Assembly (NCBI GenBank): GCA_019912965.1
Contig: JAIOHM010000205.1
Coordinates: 1-64,000, forward strand
From: Anaerolineae bacterium
GTDB taxonomy: Bacteria; Chloroflexota; Anaerolineae; Aggregatilineales; Phototrophicaceae
Reading direction: 5' to 3'
Length of the DNA stretch: 64,000 bases
The translations under genes and the position numbers were made by a program. The notes under the pieces are model-generated. The model was not told the DNA's origin and ran no database searches. It worked only from the letters and a program-made list of their open reading frames with translations. Positions 61,619 to 64,000 of the stretch are shown piece by piece (within the stretch, counting starts at the first letter, position 1; each line of letters begins with the position of its first letter).

Positions 61619-62770
61619 ATGCGCGATGCAGCTATTGTTGGAATTGGGCAAATCCCGGTTGGTGAACATTGGGACAGCAGTTTGCGGATGTTGGCGGCTG
61701 ATGCCATTAATGCTGCGCTGGAAGATGCTGGACTGAAGCAGGTTGACGCCGTTTATGTGGGTAATGCCTATGGCGGCACATTGAGCAGCCAGACACAATT
61801 AGGCGCATTAGTGGCGGATTATGCGGGTCTGCGCGGTGTAGAAGCCTACACGATTGAAGCCGGAGATGCTTCCGGCGCGGCGGCTCTTCGCACAGGTTAT
61901 CTGGCGGTGGCTTCTGGTGCGGTGGAAACGGCGCTGATTATCGGCGTGGAAAAATGCACCGATATGATCGCAAGCGCACGGGTGCAAGCGCGGGGAGCAA
62001 GTCTGGATGCGGATTATGAAGCTACACACGGCGCTACATTGACCGCACTGGCTGCCCTGCTCATGCGGCGGTATATGCATGAATATGGTCTGGATTTGAA
62101 TGCGTTTGAGGGTTTCAGCATCAACGCCCATGCCAACGGTGCAAAAAGCGAATTCGCTATGTACCGCAACCTCATCAAGCCCGGACGATTTGCGAAAGCG
62201 CCAATGGTCGCCGAACCGGTCAGCCTGTTTGATACCGCCCCGGATGCGGATGGTGCAGCAGCAGTCATCATTACCAGTCGAGAACGCGCGGCGGATTTAG
62301 TGCCACAGCCGATTCGCATTACGGGCAGCGGCGCAGCAACCGACACTTTGACACTTCACGACCGGGCAGATTTGTTGTGGTTGAATGCCGTCGAACATTC
62401 AACGCGAAAAGCACTCACTCAAGCAGGAATTACAACCCATAACGTGAATCTATTTGAACTGCACGATGGCTTCACGGTTTTGAGCGCAATGGCTTTGGAA
62501 GGGGCGGGCTTTGCCGCACGGGGCGAAGGTTGGAAGCTGGCACAAAGTGGCGCAATTACACTAACAGGTTCACTGCCGATCAGCACGTTTGGCGGGTTGA
62601 AAGCGCGTGGTAATCCGGCGGGCGCAACGGGCATTTATCAAGCTGTTGAAGCCTGTTTGCAATTGCGCGGCACAGCAGGCGCAAACCAGATCGCCGACAC
62701 CCGAACCGCACTCATTCAAAATCTGGGTGGATTGGGCAGTACCGCCATCACCCATGTGTTGCAGGTGTAG
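61619..62770 (+). CDS. Thiolase-like protein (SCP2/archaeal ACAT family) lacking catalytic Cys and His
   Basis: A 383-residue protein after AAAGGA, six bases past the HMG-CoA synthase gene. It has the full thiolase fold: RDAAIVGIGQIPVGEHW, DAVYVGNAYGGTLSSQ, EDAGLKQVD and the C-terminal NLGGLGSTAITHVLQV. Where active thiolases have CxSG the chain reads EAGDASGAAAL, so position 83 is Asp, not Cys (codon GAT). The GHPxGATG motif reads GNPAGATG, so the second His is Asn332. Only the third site, His282 in FELHDGF, is normal. It therefore probably cannot form an acyl-Cys intermediate and may be a structural or substrate-channelling partner. The annotation as acetyl-CoA acetyltransferase by homology would be doubtful. 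Confidence 0.85.
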   Translation: MRDAAIVGIGQIPVGEHWDSSLRMLAADAINAALEDAGLKQVDAVYVGNAYGGTLSSQTQLGALVADYAGLRGVEAYTIEAGDASGAAALRTGYLAVASGAVETALIIGVEKCTDMIASARVQARGASLDADYEATHGATLTALAALLMRRYMHEYGLDLNAFEGFSINAHANGAKSEFAMYRNLIKPGRFAKAPMVAEPVSLFDTAPDADGAAAVIITSRERAADLVPQPIRITGSGAATDTLTLHDRADLLWLNAVEHSTRKALTQAGITTHNVNLFELHDGFTVLSAMALEGAGFAARGEGWKLAQSGAITLTGSLPISTFGGLKARGNPAGATGIYQAVEACLQLRGTAGANQIADTRTALIQNLGGLGSTAITHVLQV

Positions 62771-62915
62771 CCACCTTCGGCTAAAGATCGTGAAAATGAG
62801 AGCAAATGATAGCTCTCATCGCGCGGCTGATAGGTTTTGATAGCCTTCTGGAACTATGATGCAGATCAATTCGTGCAGAAATGCACAAATTATGATCGGA
62901 TAAGGAGTAATGACA

Positions 62916-63095
62916 ATGCAGATTTCAAGACACTGGCGTTTGAATTCCCAACGGTATCGTTTACAGGGTGTGCGCTACGAAACTGGCGAAGTTAGCCTTC
63001 AGGCGCGACCGAACCCCCTGAATACTGAAGAACTCCGCGCCACAGTCGTGCGCGATGAAAAGAAAGTCAAAGCCGAATTGAAGGCGGCTAGCTAA
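62916..63095 (+). CDS. DUF35 N-terminal segment as a separate small protein, no zinc-ribbon Cys
   Basis: The ATG at 62916 is eight bases after GGAG (an ATG at 62910 is too close) and gives 59 residues. SRHWRLNSQRYRLQGVRYE is the helix and opening of the DUF35 N-terminal region as I know it from full-length proteins (ISRHWR...QRYxLxG). In those, a CxxCG...CxxCG rubredoxin-like ribbon follows; here there is no Cys at all, only TGEVSLQARPNP. The gene ends TAA, and the OB-fold part begins two bases later in another frame. Probably made as a two-piece protein for the HMG-CoA synthase complex, or an early decay state. Confidence 0.7.
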   Translation: MQISRHWRLNSQRYRLQGVRYETGEVSLQARPNPLNTEELRATVVRDEKKVKAELKAAS

Positions 63096-63097
63096 TC

Positions 63098-63406
63098 ATG
63101 GCGGAAATCCGCAAACAGGTCGAAGTTCAACGCGAACAATTCACTTTCGCTGGAACGGGTGAAGTTTACAGTTTCACCACCGTACAGGAAACACCAGAAG
63201 GCTTCGACGACCAAGCCCCATACATGCTGGCACTGATTAAGCTGGACGAAGGGCCGCTGATTACGGCACAGCTTACCGATGTGGATGGTGAGGTGACGAT
63301 TGGCGACCGGGTGGAAATGGTCACTCGCAAGCTAACCGCCGAGGGCGCACGCGGCATGATTGTCTACGGCTACAAATTCCGTAAAGTGCTTCTCCGCGCA
63401 AACTAA
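63098..63406 (+). CDS. DUF35 OB-fold protein (HMG-CoA synthase partner)
   Basis: A 102-residue protein. FTFAGTGEVYSFTTVQETP, PYMLALIKLDEGPLITAQL and TDVDGEVTIGDRVEMVTRKL are the OB-fold strands of DUF35 (acyl-CoA-associated, DUF35_C); GARGMIVYGYKFRKVLL ends it. In archaea DUF35 bridges thiolase and HMG-CoA synthase and passes intermediates; in PhlB it forms part of an acyltransferase. A normal DUF35 has zinc ribbon and OB domain in one chain; here the ribbon part is a separate gene just upstream. Confidence 0.85.
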   Translation: MAEIRKQVEVQREQFTFAGTGEVYSFTTVQETPEGFDDQAPYMLALIKLDEGPLITAQLTDVDGEVTIGDRVEMVTRKLTAEGARGMIVYGYKFRKVLLRAN

Positions 63407-63420
63407 ATACAGTCAATTTT

Positions 63421-63455
63421 GCAGGGCAGACACATTGATCTGCCCTGTTTGTTTT
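63421..63455 (+). terminator. Rho-independent terminator of the mevalonate operon
   Basis: CAGGGCAGA (63422-63430) and TCTGCCCTG (63439-63447), loop of eight, then TTTGTTTT. It ends the mvaA-to-DUF35 unit. Confidence 0.85.
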
Positions 63456-63457
63456 CA

Positions 63458-64000
63458 CTACCCGGCGAAGGCTGCCGACTTCATACTGCCTAAAAACGAC
63501 CGAATCTGTTCATTCACAAAATCCGGTTCTTCCATGCTGGATGAATGCCCCGCACCGGGAATCGTCACCAGTTTAGAACCACGTATCTTGTCATGAATGC
63601 GTTTGGACTTTTCCGGCACTGTCGCAACATCCTGATCGCCAACCATAATCAGCGTTGGCACAACAATGTTGCTGATCTCCTCGTAAATACCCCGACGGTT
63701 AACAACGCCTGTTACAGCACGAGTCGCGCCAATCCGGTTAGCGGCTGACCACTGCCGCTTGATCTCATCACGATTTTTGGCACGATGAGGGTCGTTCAGG
63801 AATTTCTGTCCGAACATGATCGGCATAATCCGGTCAGCCACGATGCCTGTGCCGAAGAACCGTGCGATGTAGGTCAGCATTTTGTACTTCGGCACGTTTT
63901 CTTCTGGTTCCATGTCGGCTGTGGTTTCCAGCAAAATCAGGGATTTAATGAGTTCCGGGCGACGTGCCGCAAGGCGCATCCCCACAAAGCCGCCCATCGA
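63458..64000 (-). CDS. Alpha/beta hydrolase, C-terminal part (cut by window edge)
   Basis: The last 180 codons of a gene entering from the right edge. The first visible codon gives the Ser of SMGGFVGMRLAARRPELI, the nucleophile elbow (GxSMGG). LIMVGDQDVATVPEKS has the catalytic Asp and IPGAGHSSSMEEPDFV the catalytic His, followed by VNEQIRSFLGS. The order and spacing are those of carboxylesterases and meta-cleavage-type hydrolases; substrate unknown. Convergent with the mevalonate operon. Confidence 0.85.
   Translation of the reverse strand, partial: SMGGFVGMRLAARRPELIKSLILLETTADMEPEENVPKYKMLTYIARFFGTGIVADRIMPIMFGQKFLNDPHRAKNRDEIKRQWSAANRIGATRAVTGVVNRRGIYEEISNIVVPTLIMVGDQDVATVPEKSKRIHDKIRGSKLVTIPGAGHSSSMEEPDFVNEQIRSFLGSMKSAAFAG

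Noticed and set aside
62910-63406. Reading the two DUF35 pieces as one gene broken by a sequencing error
   Set aside because: Not fully excluded, but the first part has no Cys and ends with its own stop, the second has its own ATG, and a single-base fix would not restore the zinc ribbon.

Overview
The window looks like a piece of chromosome from a bacterium of the Chloroflexota (Anaerolineae-like), roughly balanced in base composition. The grounds are indirect: a mevalonate-pathway block built from an archaeal-type HMG-CoA synthase, a thiolase-like protein and DUF35 parts; a kinase/STAND/WD40 giant protein beside a zinc-ribbon/FHA protein; a secreted protein with a Pro/Thr-rich tail; ABC sugar importers with LacI regulators and no PTS; and an RND permease with no adaptor or outer-membrane partner. 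No rRNA, tRNA, CRISPR array, insertion sequence or phage gene was recognised. The dominant theme is scavenging of amino sugars and glycans.

Layout. (1) 1-2932, minus strand: muropeptide-recycling set nagZ, amiE-like serine hydrolase, murQ (cut by the left edge). (2) 3118-4575, plus: L-fucose/L-arabinose isomerase-like enzyme. (3) 4616-13541, minus: eight-gene carbohydrate operon, read as lacI, ABC binding protein, two permeases, secreted beta-helix protein, trehalose-synthase-like GH13, SIS-type GlcN-6-P deaminase, ROK kinase. Divergent from it is GH38 alpha-mannosidase plus nagA (13655-17762), behind a promoter with a perfect 18-bp LacI-type operator. (4) 17855-23499: FHA protein and Ser/Thr kinase-STAND-WD40 protein. 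(5) 23560-31002, minus: SH3b secreted protein, heterodimeric ABC exporter, two Gfo/Idh oxidoreductases. (6) 31149-33026, plus: GH20 hexosaminidase behind a CebR-like operator. (7) 33079-37302, minus: second lacI operon with GH4, ChbG-type deacetylase and a BadF/BadG-type GlcNAc kinase, resembling the chbF-chbG pair of enteric bacteria without the PTS. (8) 37499-42362, plus: partial inositol-catabolism cluster iolB, UlaG-like hydrolase, iolD, iolG, with a broken glyoxalase-family gene between iolD and iolG. (9) 42363-43144: repeat-rich non-coding DNA. (10) 43634-49879, minus: maltodextrin importer (binding protein with two starch-binding-like modules, MalF, MalG) and a GH13 enzyme. (11) 49969-55599: MarR regulator divergent from a 1631-residue RND permease with a very large insertion. 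(12) 55689-59105: alpha-oxoamine synthase, small membrane protein, polysaccharide deacetylase, DDAH. (13) 59226-63406: upper mevalonate pathway. (14) an alpha/beta hydrolase cut by the right edge.

How it fits together. Extracellular or periplasmic glycans (peptidoglycan, chitin-like chains, mannose-containing glycans, starch) would be trimmed by GH3, GH20, GH38, GH4 and GH13 enzymes and imported by two ABC systems. GlcNAc would be phosphorylated (ROK or BadF-type kinase), deacetylated (NagA) and deaminated (SIS protein) to fructose-6-P, while MurQ would feed muramic acid into the same route. Two LacI proteins and several palindromic operators probably control this.

The points most worth a second look are the mevalonate block, where the thiolase-like protein lacks its nucleophilic Cys and the DUF35 protein is split in two and lacks zinc-ribbon cysteines; the RND permease with about 700 extra residues carrying repeated motifs; a binding protein fused to tandem X25-like domains; and a related palindrome placed after both binding-protein genes.
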